Below, in pieces: positions 42,647-50,878 of a DNA stretch of 64,000 bases. Source of the stretch: Ornatilinea apprima (GTDB lineage: Bacteria; Chloroflexota; Anaerolineae; Anaerolineales; Anaerolineaceae); contig NZ_LGCL01000024.1 in NCBI RefSeq assembly GCF_001306115.1, positions 124,001 to 188,000 of the forward strand, read 5' to 3'. Each line of letters begins with the position of its first letter. The first letter of the stretch is position 1. Position numbers and translations under genes: made by a program. The notes below the pieces were generated by a model that was given only the letters and a program-made list of their open reading frames with translations, had not been told where the DNA came from and did no database searches.

Positions 42647-43009
42647 ATGTTCACGGTTATGTGCCCGTCCTGCAATGGATTAGTGCGCATCAAGACAGAG
42701 CCAAGATTGGGCCAATATGTAACCTGCCCCAACTGTCAAAAGATGACCAAAGTTATCTCGCTCCACCCGCTGAGACTGGAAGTGTTATCGGTTAGTTGGG
42801 GAATGAATCCGGTGGAAAGCGCGGCCAGCCCGGATAAACTCTCCAGGCGCCGCCAGGAGCGCTTCAACCGGGTAGACCAAAACCGGGATACCGACGAAGA
42901 ATTCGAATTGGAAGAATTTGGCGGCGTCAAAAGAGGCAAACCCGCCAAGCGCGGCCATAAAACTGGCAAGCTGCGCAAGCCCTCTTTTGACGACGAATTT
43001 GGATATTAA
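42647..43009 (+). CDS. LysW-like zinc-ribbon protein with acidic/basic tail
   Basis: The 120-residue protein starts with a zinc ribbon (CPSC and CPNC, residues about 6-9 and 28-31) that continues KMTKVISLHPLRLEV. This matches the N-terminal part of LysW, the amino-group carrier of lysine/arginine synthesis, where the ribbon is followed by VVSLDPLELEL. LysW ends with EDWGE, whose Glu carries the substrate. Here a charged tail follows with DEEFELEEFGG and a final FDDEFGY, so the carrier C-terminus is altered or lost. The ATG at 42647 has GGGAG 9 bases upstream. Function as carrier is open. Confidence 0.65.
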   Translation: MFTVMCPSCNGLVRIKTEPRLGQYVTCPNCQKMTKVISLHPLRLEVLSVSWGMNPVESAASPDKLSRRRQERFNRVDQNRDTDEEFELEEFGGVKRGKPAKRGHKTGKLRKPSFDDEFGY

Positions 43010-43054
43010 ATTCCTGCCTTTTCCACAACGCGGAAGCAAAAAGCGCGCTGGCGG

Positions 43055-44359
43055 TTAAACCTCCAGCAGCGTATCCAGAACGGCCATCAACGAGCGGATT
43101 AATGATTCGCGCTGCGCGGCGCGCTGCGCCACTTCCCGCAGCAGAGCGGCGTCGCGGGTAAAGCGCGCCGTTTCGTCCGGCACCTCGCGCAAATACTGAA
43201 TCAGCCGTCCCATCAACTCCTTGAGGCGCGGATAGCAGTCGCCCAGCTCTCTTTCGGTTTGGCTGTCCAGCCCTTCCACTTCTTCCAATTGCGCGCAGGT
43301 GTTTTCTGCCAGCCGGATCCATTCCTGAATGCTGGCGCCCGCCTTATTCTTAAACCCCGCGCGCGCCATCGGCCGCGCGAACACCGGCAGGTGATTGAAC
43401 TCATCGCTGGTTTCTTCGAGGATTTTCACCAATCCCTGACACAACAAAATACCCTGACGGATCAGCTCGATCCTGCCGGGGGTCATCTTTCGCACCGGGC
43501 TGCCGGTAGGCGGGGCATCCGTCTCTTTCAACGCCGATTGAGGGGCCGCAATCAGTCCACAGCGCTGCAAAATCTCGTAACCGTCCACCACATCACCGTG
43601 ATATTCCTCTGCCAACGCGCCGGCCAGGTAAACGGCAGCGGTAGCGGCGTGCGCCGCGGGCATCAACCCGGTGTAGGCCGGGTGCAGCGAGAGGTTGAGA
43701 AATTCTTTTTCTGTAACGCCCAAACGCGGGGCCAGGTCGCGCGCCACACCGCGAATGCCGGGCGTATCGACCATGCCAGGCGCAAACGCAATCACCCGCA
43801 CACCCTGCGCGCCTACCTCGGCCGCCAGCGATTGCGAAAAACCCACCAGGCCCTGCTTGCTGGCAATATACGCCGAAAGGCCGGGCATGGCGTCGGTGGA
43901 AACCATGTTGATGATCACCCCGCTGTGGCGGGAGATCATCTCCGGTACAAACGCGCGCGCCATCAGATACGCCCCGCGCAGATTCACCGCGATGGTTTTA
44001 TCCCACAGCGCGGGTTCCATCTCCACCACAGAGGCGACCGGGCAAACGATGGCGTTATTCACCAGCAGGTCAACCGGGCCGAACGTTTTCCGCGTGAATT
44101 CTACCAGCCGTTCCACCTGCGCTGCGTCAGAAACATCCGTGCGCGCGAAGCGCGCCGAACCACCAGCGGCATGGATCTCTTCTTCTACCTGTAAGCCTTC
44201 ATTAAAAATCTCGGCCAGAATCACGCGCGCGCCGCACCAGGCCAGTGCGTGGGCCAGCTCTTTGCCAATTCCGCGCCCCGCTCCGCTCACCACCGCCACT
44301 TTACCACTGAGAAATTCTGGGGACAGGCCAATTTGCCGCAGTGTTTCAATCGTGTTCAT
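43055..44359 (-). CDS. Short-chain dehydrogenase with C-terminal helical extension
   Basis: Residues 1-265 of 434 are an SDR: cofactor loop VVSGAGRGIG (about 24-33), DVSDAAQVERLV, NNA near 103, catalytic Ser in MVSTDAMPG, and YIASKQGLVG with the Tyr/Lys pair. Residues 300-434 are a helical region without SDR similarity (TPGRIELIRQGILLCQGLV, then a long run rich in Glu, Arg and Leu) that may form a coiled coil or bind a partner. Typical SDRs have about 250 residues. It is near an SH3-domain gene (28 bases upstream). Substrate unknown. Confidence 0.85.
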   Translation of the reverse strand: MNTIETLRQIGLSPEFLSGKVAVVSGAGRGIGKELAHALAWCGARVILAEIFNEGLQVEEEIHAAGGSARFARTDVSDAAQVERLVEFTRKTFGPVDLLVNNAIVCPVASVVEMEPALWDKTIAVNLRGAYLMARAFVPEMISRHSGVIINMVSTDAMPGLSAYIASKQGLVGFSQSLAAEVGAQGVRVIAFAPGMVDTPGIRGVARDLAPRLGVTEKEFLNLSLHPAYTGLMPAAHAATAAVYLAGALAEEYHGDVVDGYEILQRCGLIAAPQSALKETDAPPTGSPVRKMTPGRIELIRQGILLCQGLVKILEETSDEFNHLPVFARPMARAGFKNKAGASIQEWIRLAENTCAQLEEVEGLDSQTERELGDCYPRLKELMGRLIQYLREVPDETARFTRDAALLREVAQRAAQRESLIRSLMAVLDTLLEV

Positions 44360-44387
44360 TCAGCAGTCCTCAACAACAAATAATCGT

Positions 44388-44816
44388 TTAAGTATTCAGC
44401 CTTTCCAATACCGCCAGCGGAACCCAGCCAGGCTCGCCCTGCGCCGGCTGGCACCAGGCCCATTGGTCTTGCGTATATAGCACTTCCAGCGTGTCGGCGG
44501 GTTGCACGCTCAGTTCTACGTCGCGGTAATCGCAAACCGCACGCCAGGCCGCGCCGTCCGGATCTAAATAGGCCAGCGGCATCCACCCGCTTACCTGGTT
44601 GGAGGTGGTTACCCACACCCAGCCCGGCCATTCACTTGGGCGCGTTTCCGCCTGTAAAACATCTCCCTTGGAAATAATCAAGTTTCCATAAGGCGCGGCT
44701 TGGTGCGCCGCAATGGCCCGATAATATCCTTTCAATTGACACCATCCATCTGGAAGAAAAGCGGGTATGCATGCCAGGGCATCCAGCCGCTTTCGCGCCC
44801 GCTTGCCTGGAATCAT
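44388..44816 (-). CDS. Protein with two SH3-like domains
   Basis: The 142-residue product has two SH3-type beta barrels in tandem: residues about 33-85 (YRAIAAHQAAPYGNLIISKG, WVWVTTSNQVSGWMPLAYL) and 90-140 (WRAVCDYRDVELSVQPADTL, WAWCQPAQGEPGWVPLAVL). The GWxPxxYL pattern ends each. No signal peptide is clear with the start at 44816, whose ribosome-binding site is weak; a longer GTG-initiated form from 44864 is possible. SH3 domains here probably bind peptides or cell-wall fragments. The gene is 28 bases from the SDR and may be co-transcribed. Confidence 0.65.
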   Translation of the reverse strand: MIPGKRARKRLDALACIPAFLPDGWCQLKGYYRAIAAHQAAPYGNLIISKGDVLQAETRPSEWPGWVWVTTSNQVSGWMPLAYLDPDGAAWRAVCDYRDVELSVQPADTLEVLYTQDQWAWCQPAQGEPGWVPLAVLERLNT

Positions 44817-44871
44817 TGTAGCGTGAAAACGGCAGAATTTGTAGCAAAATCGAATTGAATTCACAAAATTG

Positions 44872-44901
44872 AAAAAGGGACGTGCCCACGCGCCCCTTTT
44901 T
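44872..44901 (-). terminator. Terminator after pfkA
   Basis: Minus strand AAAAAGGGGCGCGTGGGCAC then GTCCCTTTTT forms a stem with two wobble pairs and one mismatch, flanked by A5 and T5. It lies 60 bases after the phosphofructokinase stop. Confidence 0.65.
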
Positions 44902-44960
44902 CGCTGCCCGGAGAGGCAAGAGGAACTCAGCCGCCACCGGAAATATGAAATCTCCCTTTG

Positions 44961-46082
44961 TTAATCACCAAAACAGGTACCCACCTTGCGCGCGCTGTCG
45001 AGCCACACATGGTCGAGCGGAACGAGCTTGCGCTGGCCAGCTACCTCTTCCAGCGGCACCGGAATCACTTTTTCACCGCGCACAGACGCCATTACACCCG
45101 CCTTGCCTTCATGGATAAAGCAGGCCGCGCTGGTGCCCAGCTTGGTGGCCAGCAGGCGGTCGGCCGCCGAAGGCGCGCCGCCGCGCTGCAGGTAGCCCAA
45201 AATGGTTACACGCGACTCCAGCGCGGTCAGCTCTTCCAATTTGGCCGATAGGCGCATGGTGTTGCCAACATGCGCCAGCTCAAACTGTGCCAGGTCTTCT
45301 TCGGCTTTTTTGCGGTCGGCCTTGTCGCCTTTTTCCAGCTGTTTCAGCAGGGCGCCCTTCACCTGCGCGTCTTCAACCGAAAGCGCGCCCTCTGAGACGG
45401 CCACAATGCTAAAACGCTTGCCACCGCGGCTGCGCTGAAGTATGGCTTCGGCAATTTTTTCCACATCGTACGGAATTTCCGGCACCAGGATCACATCCGC
45501 GCCGCCCGCCAGCCCCGCGCCCAGCGCCAGCCAGCCAGCATTGTGGCCCATAATTTCCACCACAATAATGCGGTGGTGGCTGTGGGCGGTGCTGTGCAGG
45601 CGGTCGATGGCCTCGGTGGCAATGCTGAGCGCGGTATCGAACCCAAACGTGGTGTCTGTGCCGGCCACGTCATTGTCGATGGTTTTCGGCAAGGTGACCA
45701 CGTTAAGTCCCTTGTTCTTCAGGCGCAGGGCACTTTTCTGGGTTCCGCCGCCGCCCAGGCACACCAGATAGTCCAGGTGGTGCGACTGGTACACCGCCAC
45801 AATCTCGTCGGTCATATCCACCAGCTTGCCGCCCACCGGCATTTTATGCGGCTTGTCGCGGCTGGTGCCCAAAATGGTGCCGCCAATCGTGAGAATGCCG
45901 GAGAGGGCGTGCTCATCCAGACGCACCATGCGGTTCTGCATCAGCCCGCGAAAACCATCCTGAAAACCGATCAGGTGCATGCCGTATTCGCCTAAAGCGG
46001 CCTTACCCAAGCCGCGCAGGGCAGCATTAAGGCCCGGGGTGTCTCCCCCGGCGGTCAGGACTCCAACCATTTTTCCGGTCAT
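44961..46082 (-). CDS. pfkA: 6-phosphofructokinase
   Basis: The 373-residue enzyme has [17 protein letters not shown] at its start, then the catalytic [20 protein letters not shown] and [15 protein letters not shown] as in PfkA. The nucleotide loop, usually GGDGS (ATP type) or GGDDT (PPi type), reads [11 protein letters not shown], with the metal-contacting Asp replaced by Gly. The C-terminal half has the repeated Rossmann fold ([16 protein letters not shown]). The length and 'mixed-substrate' features suggest a non-classical PFK whose phosphate donor is uncertain. GGAGG precedes the ATG. No other glycolysis genes are adjacent. Confidence 0.9.
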   Translation of the reverse strand: MTGKMVGVLTAGGDTPGLNAALRGLGKAALGEYGMHLIGFQDGFRGLMQNRMVRLDEHALSGILTIGGTILGTSRDKPHKMPVGGKLVDMTDEIVAVYQSHHLDYLVCLGGGGTQKSALRLKNKGLNVVTLPKTIDNDVAGTDTTFGFDTALSIATEAIDRLHSTAHSHHRIIVVEIMGHNAGWLALGAGLAGGADVILVPEIPYDVEKIAEAILQRSRGGKRFSIVAVSEGALSVEDAQVKGALLKQLEKGDKADRKKAEEDLAQFELAHVGNTMRLSAKLEELTALESRVTILGYLQRGGAPSAADRLLATKLGTSAACFIHEGKAGVMASVRGEKVIPVPLEEVAGQRKLVPLDHVWLDSARKVGTCFGD

Positions 46083-46153
46083 TGCCTTCCTCCTTGACGG
46101 GTTTCCGTCTGTGCTGCTTGTAGATGCTTTAATTGTAGCGAAATCGCGCGCGT

Positions 46154-46369
46154 TTAGGCAGCCGAATCAGGCTCATCGGCGGCGATGAAAAAGGCCAGCG
46201 CGCCCAACAGCGGAATAGCAGTAATAACCAAAGCCCACAGGGCGCGGGCGGTATCTTTGATCGGCTTGCCGCGCAGCACAAACAGCGCCGCCAGGCTTAA
46301 CACCGGCCAGATCAGCATCAGCATGAAAAATAAAACATTCGCGAAAACAAACCCAGCTCTTGCCATCAT
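46154..46369 (-). CDS. Small two-helix membrane protein
   Basis: The 71-residue protein starts [20 protein letters not shown] and has two membrane helices joined by a short basic loop ([14 protein letters not shown]). It ends ADEPDSAA. This resembles the PLDc_N type of short membrane protein (N-terminal region of cardiolipin synthase-like proteins), which is otherwise uncharacterised. GGAG lies 8 bases before the first ATG. It lies 19 bases after a GNAT gene on the same strand. Confidence 0.65.
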   Translation of the reverse strand: MMARAGFVFANVLFFMLMLIWPVLSLAALFVLRGKPIKDTARALWALVITAIPLLGALAFFIAADEPDSAA

Positions 46370-46388
46370 TTTCTTATCTCCATTTCTC

Positions 46389-46853
46389 TTAACGGTCAAA
46401 TTCCTTTTCATATAACCGGTAACCCGATTCTTGCATGCCCAGGGCGCGATAGGTGCGTTGGGCGGTGTGGTTGGTGTGTTCCACATACAGGCGCAAGCCG
46501 CAGACTTCCGCTTCCTGGTGCGCCAGATTTTCCACCTCCACAAACAGGCGTTTGAAGACACCCTGGCGGCGGTATTCGGGGCGCACATACACGCTCTGAA
46601 TCCACCAGAACAGCCCATTGCGCCAATCGCTCCACTCGGTGGTGATCATCAGCGCCCCGGCCACCTCGCCATCCAGTTCGGCCACCAGGTAATAGCCCAG
46701 CTCGGGGCGGCGCAGCAGGTTCTGCAGGCCGCGGGTGATGGTCTCCGGGTCGAGGCGTTTGCCTTCCGTCTCCCAGGCCATGGCGGTGTTAAAAAACGCC
46801 AGGGTTTCCACGTCGCGCGGGGCGGCTTTGCGAATTTTTATCCCTCGATTCAT
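46389..46853 (-). CDS. GNAT acetyltransferase
   Basis: The 154-residue protein has the GNAT core WWIQSVYVRPEYRRQGVFKRLF with the acetyl-CoA loop RRQGVF, followed by LRLYVEHTNHTAQRTYRALGM. It starts IKIRKAAPRDVETLAFFN. Substrate unknown. GGAG precedes the ATG by 6 bases. Close on the same strand follows a small membrane protein, and 26 bases upstream is an aldo/keto reductase, so a three-gene transcript is likely. Confidence 0.88.
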   Translation of the reverse strand: MNRGIKIRKAAPRDVETLAFFNTAMAWETEGKRLDPETITRGLQNLLRRPELGYYLVAELDGEVAGALMITTEWSDWRNGLFWWIQSVYVRPEYRRQGVFKRLFVEVENLAHQEAEVCGLRLYVEHTNHTAQRTYRALGMQESGYRLYEKEFDR

Positions 46854-46879
46854 GCCGGTCTCCGTGTGGCGCGCCGCGA

Positions 46880-47872
46880 TCAGCGCTTGCCCATAAAATC
46901 GATATCGCGCTCGTCGTTGCGGTCGGTGGCGGGCGGCGGTTCGGGGGTAAACGCCGAAACGCGCTCGCGCAGTTCGGTGGTCATCTCAATCTCCAGCGAC
47001 TTGAGCGAGCTTTCCAACTGGCGCACATTGCGCGCGCCAATGATCGGAGCGGTTATGGCGGGGTGCGACATCACCCAGGCCACGGCCAGCGCGGCCGGCT
47101 CCCAGCCGTTCTGGCGCGCGAAGGCGTTCAGGTCTCCGGCAGCGGCATACATCCAATCATCCTTGTAGCGCGCCATGTACATTTTGTTGGTCATCAGGCG
47201 GCCGTCCTCTGGCCGGTGGGTCTGGTCATACTTGCCGCTCAACAGACCACCGCCCAGCGGGCTGTAAGCGATCACGCCCAGGCCTTCGGCCTGCGCCATC
47301 GGCAGCAGTTCCACCTCGGCCTGGCGCTTAACCAGGTTGTACATCGGCTGCAGGCACACCAGGCGCGCCAGCCCCTCGCGGGCAGAGATGCCCAAAGCCT
47401 TTTCCACCTGCCAGGCGGCGAAATTACTCACCGCCGGGTAGAGAATCTTGCCCTGGCGCACCAGATCATCTAGGGCGCGCAATGTTTCTTCCAGGTCGGT
47501 GAAATCGTCAAAGCGGTGAAGGAAGTACACGTCAATGCGGTCAGTGTTCAGGCGGCGCAGGCTGCCTTCGACCGAGCGAACAATGTGATAGCGCGAAGAG
47601 CCGCGGTCGTTCACCCCCGCCCCGCTGGGAAAGTAGACCTTGGAGGTGATCACCACCTGGTCGCGCTCACTGGCGATGAAGCGCCCCAGGTATTCTTCCG
47701 ATTGGCCGTTAGAATACACATCGGCGCAGTCAAAAAAGTTGATCCCGGCTTCGCGGCAGCGGCGGTAGAGCGCGGCCGATTCCGCCTCATCGGCGTCTTT
47801 GGCAAACGACATCGCGCCAAAACACAGTTTAGAAACGCGCACTCCGGTCTTTCCTAAGAAACGGTATTCCAT
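46880..47872 (-). CDS. Aldo/keto reductase
   Basis: The 330-residue NADPH enzyme has the AKR tetrad: Asp and Tyr in FFDCADVYSNGQSEEYLG, Lys in VVITSKVYFPSG and His in VYFLHRFDD. The cofactor segment ARNVRQLESSLKSLEIE near the C-terminus is typical, as is MEYRFLGKTGVRVSKLCFGA at the start. It belongs to the YajO/Kv-beta-like AKR branch and could reduce aldehydes such as methylglyoxal; the substrate is unproven. AAGGAG lies 6 bases before the ATG. Confidence 0.92.
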   Translation of the reverse strand: MEYRFLGKTGVRVSKLCFGAMSFAKDADEAESAALYRRCREAGINFFDCADVYSNGQSEEYLGRFIASERDQVVITSKVYFPSGAGVNDRGSSRYHIVRSVEGSLRRLNTDRIDVYFLHRFDDFTDLEETLRALDDLVRQGKILYPAVSNFAAWQVEKALGISAREGLARLVCLQPMYNLVKRQAEVELLPMAQAEGLGVIAYSPLGGGLLSGKYDQTHRPEDGRLMTNKMYMARYKDDWMYAAAGDLNAFARQNGWEPAALAVAWVMSHPAITAPIIGARNVRQLESSLKSLEIEMTTELRERVSAFTPEPPPATDRNDERDIDFMGKR

Positions 47873-47902
47873 TTTGCTCTCCTTATCACGCTTAAAGTCA
47901 TC

Positions 47903-48487
47903 TCAGGGGCAGGGAAACAGGTTCCAGTTGTCGCGGTACTCGGCGTATTCACTGCGCGAGCACTTCCACATTTTTCCGGCCCACTTGATATTCCAATACG
48001 ACTCCACCTGCTGCAGTTCCACGCGCAGCTTCATCTCGCTGATAGTCTCGTCCGGGCAGCCGCTGAGCACCAGAATAATGGTAACCTGGCGGCTGTCTTC
48101 ACCGGGCAGATAATACACTTTACGGCTGCTGCAGTTCGGTTCGGCGGGCGGCCATTCCTGAAAGCGCAGCGCCACTTCCAGCGGATTGTTGACCCATTCC
48201 GCGCCTTCGTTCTGGGCAATTCCAAAATAGGAGAAGAAGTCATTATACAGGTTCAGGTACACAGCCAGGTAGCTGGCCTGGTCATCTTCTTCCGGATACA
48301 CATCCACACTGACCCCGGCCATGTTAAAGGGCGGCAGTGGCGTGGGCAAGGTGGTTTCCGCCGGGGTGGGCGTGTTTTCCTCTCCACCGGGGGGCGTTGG
48401 CGCGGCAGGGGCAGAAGGCCGGCAGGCCGCCAGCAGCAGCACAGCCGCCAGCCACAAGCTCCAACGCAGACCGCGCCGCGGTCTCAT
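47903..48487 (-). CDS. Lipoprotein of unknown function
   Basis: This 194-residue protein has a lipoprotein signal (LAAVLLLAAC) followed by a Pro/Thr-rich linker (PTPPGGEENTPTPAETTLPT). The mature domain has about 135 residues and five Cys, as in CSSRKVYYLPGED and LSGCPDETISEMKLRVELQQ. These may form disulfides outside the cell. I recognise no family. The ATG at 48487 follows GGGAGAAG and overlaps the upstream flavin-reductase stop by 4 bases, so both are co-translated. Confidence 0.7.
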   Translation of the reverse strand: MRPRRGLRWSLWLAAVLLLAACRPSAPAAPTPPGGEENTPTPAETTLPTPLPPFNMAGVSVDVYPEEDDQASYLAVYLNLYNDFFSYFGIAQNEGAEWVNNPLEVALRFQEWPPAEPNCSSRKVYYLPGEDSRQVTIILVLSGCPDETISEMKLRVELQQVESYWNIKWAGKMWKCSRSEYAEYRDNWNLFPCP

Positions 48488-49032
48488 GCTGCTTCTCCCG
48501 CAAAGCGAGCCAGCCCATAGGCGGCGCGCGCTTCGCCAAAGTAGACGCGGTGCGGATCTGGCTGCGCCGAATCCAGATAGAAAGACGGATCGCACATTTG
48601 GGCGGGGTTTACATCTTGCCAATACATTTTTTCACAAACCAGCACCAGTTCGGCTTCCATAAACGCCGGCGCAGAGCAGCCCGGCACCGCCGCCGGGGTC
48701 AGGCCTGAGGCGGCAATCTTGTCCATCTCGCGCCCCGAACGGCTGCCCAGCAGGTTCAACGCCGGGCGGTAGACTGGCGCGAAAGCCGAGAGCGTGAAAT
48801 TGGGATAGCGCTCCATAAAGACATAGGTATAACGGGTGGGCCGCACGGCCACCATAACCAGCGGGCGGTTCCAGATGGTGCCCAACGCGCCCCAAGAAAT
48901 GGTCATGCTGTTGAAATCGCCTGCCGCAAAATCACCGGCAGTGAGCAGCAGCCACTGCTGATCGAATAAGGCATGCGGGGCAACCCGCAGAGAGTCCAGC
49001 GGAATGGAAGGTAAGGAAAGTTCAGGGATCAT
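48484..49032 (-). CDS. Flavin reductase-like (FMN-binding) protein
   Basis: The 182-residue protein is a flavin-reductase-like split barrel: WLLLTAGDFAAGDFNSMTIS at residues 30-50, then RPLVMVAVRPTRYTYVFMER and FTLSAFAPVYRPALNLLGSR as in the FMN-binding domain. It probably reduces flavin for a partner oxygenase or acts in anaerobic redox chemistry. The ATG at 49032 has GAGG 5 bases ahead; a GTG two codons earlier is also possible. A GNAT gene is 28 bases upstream on the same strand. Confidence 0.8.
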   Translation of the reverse strand: MIPELSLPSIPLDSLRVAPHALFDQQWLLLTAGDFAAGDFNSMTISWGALGTIWNRPLVMVAVRPTRYTYVFMERYPNFTLSAFAPVYRPALNLLGSRSGREMDKIAASGLTPAAVPGCSAPAFMEAELVLVCEKMYWQDVNPAQMCDPSFYLDSAQPDPHRVYFGEARAAYGLARFAGEAA

Positions 49033-49059
49033 TTTCACCTCGCTGTCAGTTTGCCATCC

Positions 49060-49593
49060 TTAAGGGGACTCGGCATCCCACTGAGAGAGATCGTCCCAGC
49101 GGTAGGCCACTTGAATCACGCGCATACCGCCGAAAACAGCATTCTTTTGCCCGGCAGGCACGCCGCCCATGCGCTCGTAAAATGCGCGCGCCGTCTGGTT
49201 GGTTTCCAGCGCCCACACCAGCATGCCGCGCAGCTTGGCGCGCCGCAGTTGGTTTACCGCGGCCAAAAACAACTGCCGGCCAATGCCGCGCCGTTGATGG
49301 CTTTGCAGCAAATAGAGGGCAAACAATTCGCCTTCCAGCGGCAGCAGCGGGTCGCGAGTGCGGCCGCACAGCGAGAACCCCACCACCTGGCCGCCATCCG
49401 CTTCGGCTACAAACGCCCAGCCGTGCTGCGCGGGGTCGGCCAAAATGCCGTTCCAATAGTGCTCGACATCGCGGTACGAAAGGCCGTTCAAGAAGCTGGC
49501 CGGCAGCAGCCCGCGGTAAGTGGTCCGCCAGCTGTCCACCCGCACCAGGGCGATGGCACGCGCGTCTTCCTGTTGGGCGTTACGAATCAGCAT
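49060..49593 (-). CDS. GNAT acetyltransferase
   Basis: The 177-residue protein has the domain start LIRNAQQEDARAIALVRVDS, then FALYLLQSHQRRGIGRQLFLA with the acetyl-CoA loop QRRGIG, and ALETNQTARAFYERMGG near the end. Substrate unknown. Its ATG lies 14 bases inside the preceding gene's end, so it is translationally coupled to the pyrophosphatase-like gene. GGTAAGG overlaps the start region. It is one of four GNAT genes in this window; they are too different to be recent duplicates. Confidence 0.88.
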   Translation of the reverse strand: MLIRNAQQEDARAIALVRVDSWRTTYRGLLPASFLNGLSYRDVEHYWNGILADPAQHGWAFVAEADGGQVVGFSLCGRTRDPLLPLEGELFALYLLQSHQRRGIGRQLFLAAVNQLRRAKLRGMLVWALETNQTARAFYERMGGVPAGQKNAVFGGMRVIQVAYRWDDLSQWDAESP

Positions 49594-49963
49594 CCTTACC
49601 CACTCCGTCCAACCCGGGGGCCATCTTCAGCCGGGAACAAAAATACTGCTCGATGAAATCCACCTCGCGGCGAATTTGGGCCTCGCTCCAACGCGCGCCG
49701 GGTTCCACCAGCACCAGTTTGCACTCCACATCATCCAGGCGCTCAATCACCGCCGCGCATACACCGTCAAACTCCGCCAGCGGCTGGCGCGGACCCAGCA
49801 CATAGGCGTCCAGCTCTTCGCCATCCGCGGAGAAAACGCCGGGGATGTAGCCGTAATTGAGCGGATAGGCCCATTTGAAGCGCGCATCCTGCCAGCCCAG
49901 CGGCCGGTCAATGACGGCGCGCAGGCGGCGGCCTAAAAATTGAAATGCGTCTGCCTTCTGCAT
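49580..49963 (-). CDS. Short inorganic pyrophosphatase-like protein
   Basis: The 127-residue protein has the family I pyrophosphatase core WAYPLNYGYIPGVFSADGEE then LDAYVLG, in which Asp/Glu residues bind Mg, followed by ERLDDVECKLVLVEPG with the second acidic cluster and a Lys. Full-length enzymes have about 170-180 residues; short homologues like this are also found in Firmicutes and may act on pyrophosphate or another diphosphate. It lies 11 bases after rnhA and overlaps the next gene. Confidence 0.75.
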   Translation of the reverse strand: MQKADAFQFLGRRLRAVIDRPLGWQDARFKWAYPLNYGYIPGVFSADGEELDAYVLGPRQPLAEFDGVCAAVIERLDDVECKLVLVEPGARWSEAQIRREVDFIEQYFCSRLKMAPGLDGVGKDADS

Positions 49964-49974
49964 GCTACCCCGGT

Positions 49975-50487
49975 TTAGATCAAATTGAGCTGGCGCGGCT
50001 CGCCGCCGGTTTCATCATCCGGGCGGTAACCAGCGTCAGCGGGCAGGTTTTTGCCGCTGGCAGCCTGCACGGCCAGGCGGTCACAGCGCTCATTTTCGCG
50101 GTTACCGGCGTGGCCTTTCACCCACACAAATTCCACCTGGTGCTTTTCCAGCAGATCGAGCAGCTGCTGCCAGAGATCGGGGTTGAGGGCTTTATCTTTC
50201 TTGTTGCGCTTCCAGCCGTTGGCGCGCCAGCGTTTGGCCCAACCCTGGGTAACGGCATCCACCAGATATTTCGAATCGGTGTGCAAAGTTACCTGGCTGG
50301 AGACAGGCAGAACGCGAAGCGCCTCAACGGCGGCGGTCAATTCCATGCGGTTGTTGGTGGTCAGGCGATAGCCGCCGGAAAGCTCTTTGCGCTGCCCGGC
50401 CTGCAAAATGACCGCGCCATAGCCGCCGGGACCAGGGTTACCAATCGCTCCACCGTCGGTGTAAATGATGACTTGCGGTTTGCTCAA
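49975..50487 (-). CDS. rnhA: Ribonuclease HI
   Basis: The 170-residue enzyme contains all four active-site acids: Asp in VIIYTDGGAIGNPGPGG, Glu in NNRMELTAAVEAL, Asp in LHTDSKYL, and Asp in GHAGNRENERCDRLA, with the basic loop WRANGWKRNKKDK. It cleaves the RNA strand of RNA-DNA hybrids such as primers and R-loops. No ATG lies near; I chose the TTG at 50487 (LSKPQVIIYTDGG) with a weak GGAAA upstream, because the longer frame to 50616 adds an unrelated N-terminus. It is followed closely by the pyrophosphatase-like gene. Confidence 0.9.
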   Translation of the reverse strand: MSKPQVIIYTDGGAIGNPGPGGYGAVILQAGQRKELSGGYRLTTNNRMELTAAVEALRVLPVSSQVTLHTDSKYLVDAVTQGWAKRWRANGWKRNKKDKALNPDLWQQLLDLLEKHQVEFVWVKGHAGNRENERCDRLAVQAASGKNLPADAGYRPDDETGGEPRQLNLI

Positions 50488-50878
50488 AAGGGTTTCCGAT
50501 CTCTTTTTGAAACAATTGTAATACAACAATGTCAGAAAGGCGCGCGCGTTGCCTTCCCAACAGGTGAACGCATCCATAGATTGATATTCTACGAATCCCT
50601 TGCCGATTCGCCACATTTTCGGTTATCCCCCACCCTGCTCTCCCGCTCATGAGCAGAATTTTCCGAGCTTTTCGACAGCAGGGGAGGCCAAAAGCTCAAA
50701 ATTAAAATGCGGCTGTCTCAAAGCTGCCCGGTTTTCTATCCATCACGGAATGCCTTATCGATGATGCGTTGACCCTATAGCAGTCAGACCGCTGCTTCCT
50801 TGCTTTCTCGCATCACAAAAAGCAAAACGGGGCTGCTGGATGGCAGCCCCGCGAGAAAAATTCGCGAGAAACCGGCGT
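50488..50878. other. Intergenic region between rnhA and a Pro-rich protein gene
   Basis: About 390 bases without a supported gene. The right end holds the terminator at 50815-50850. The left part near 50510 is AT-rich and may contain the rnhA promoter; only a lone CTGACA -35-like element (near 50532) was seen. Confidence 0.45.
50815..50850 (-). terminator. Terminator of the Pro-rich protein gene
   Basis: Minus strand GGGGCTGC (50843-50850 complement) pairs with GCAGCCCC (50829-50836 complement) around a 6-base loop, followed by GTTTTGCTTTTT. It lies about 30 bases past the stop at 50879. Confidence 0.85.
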
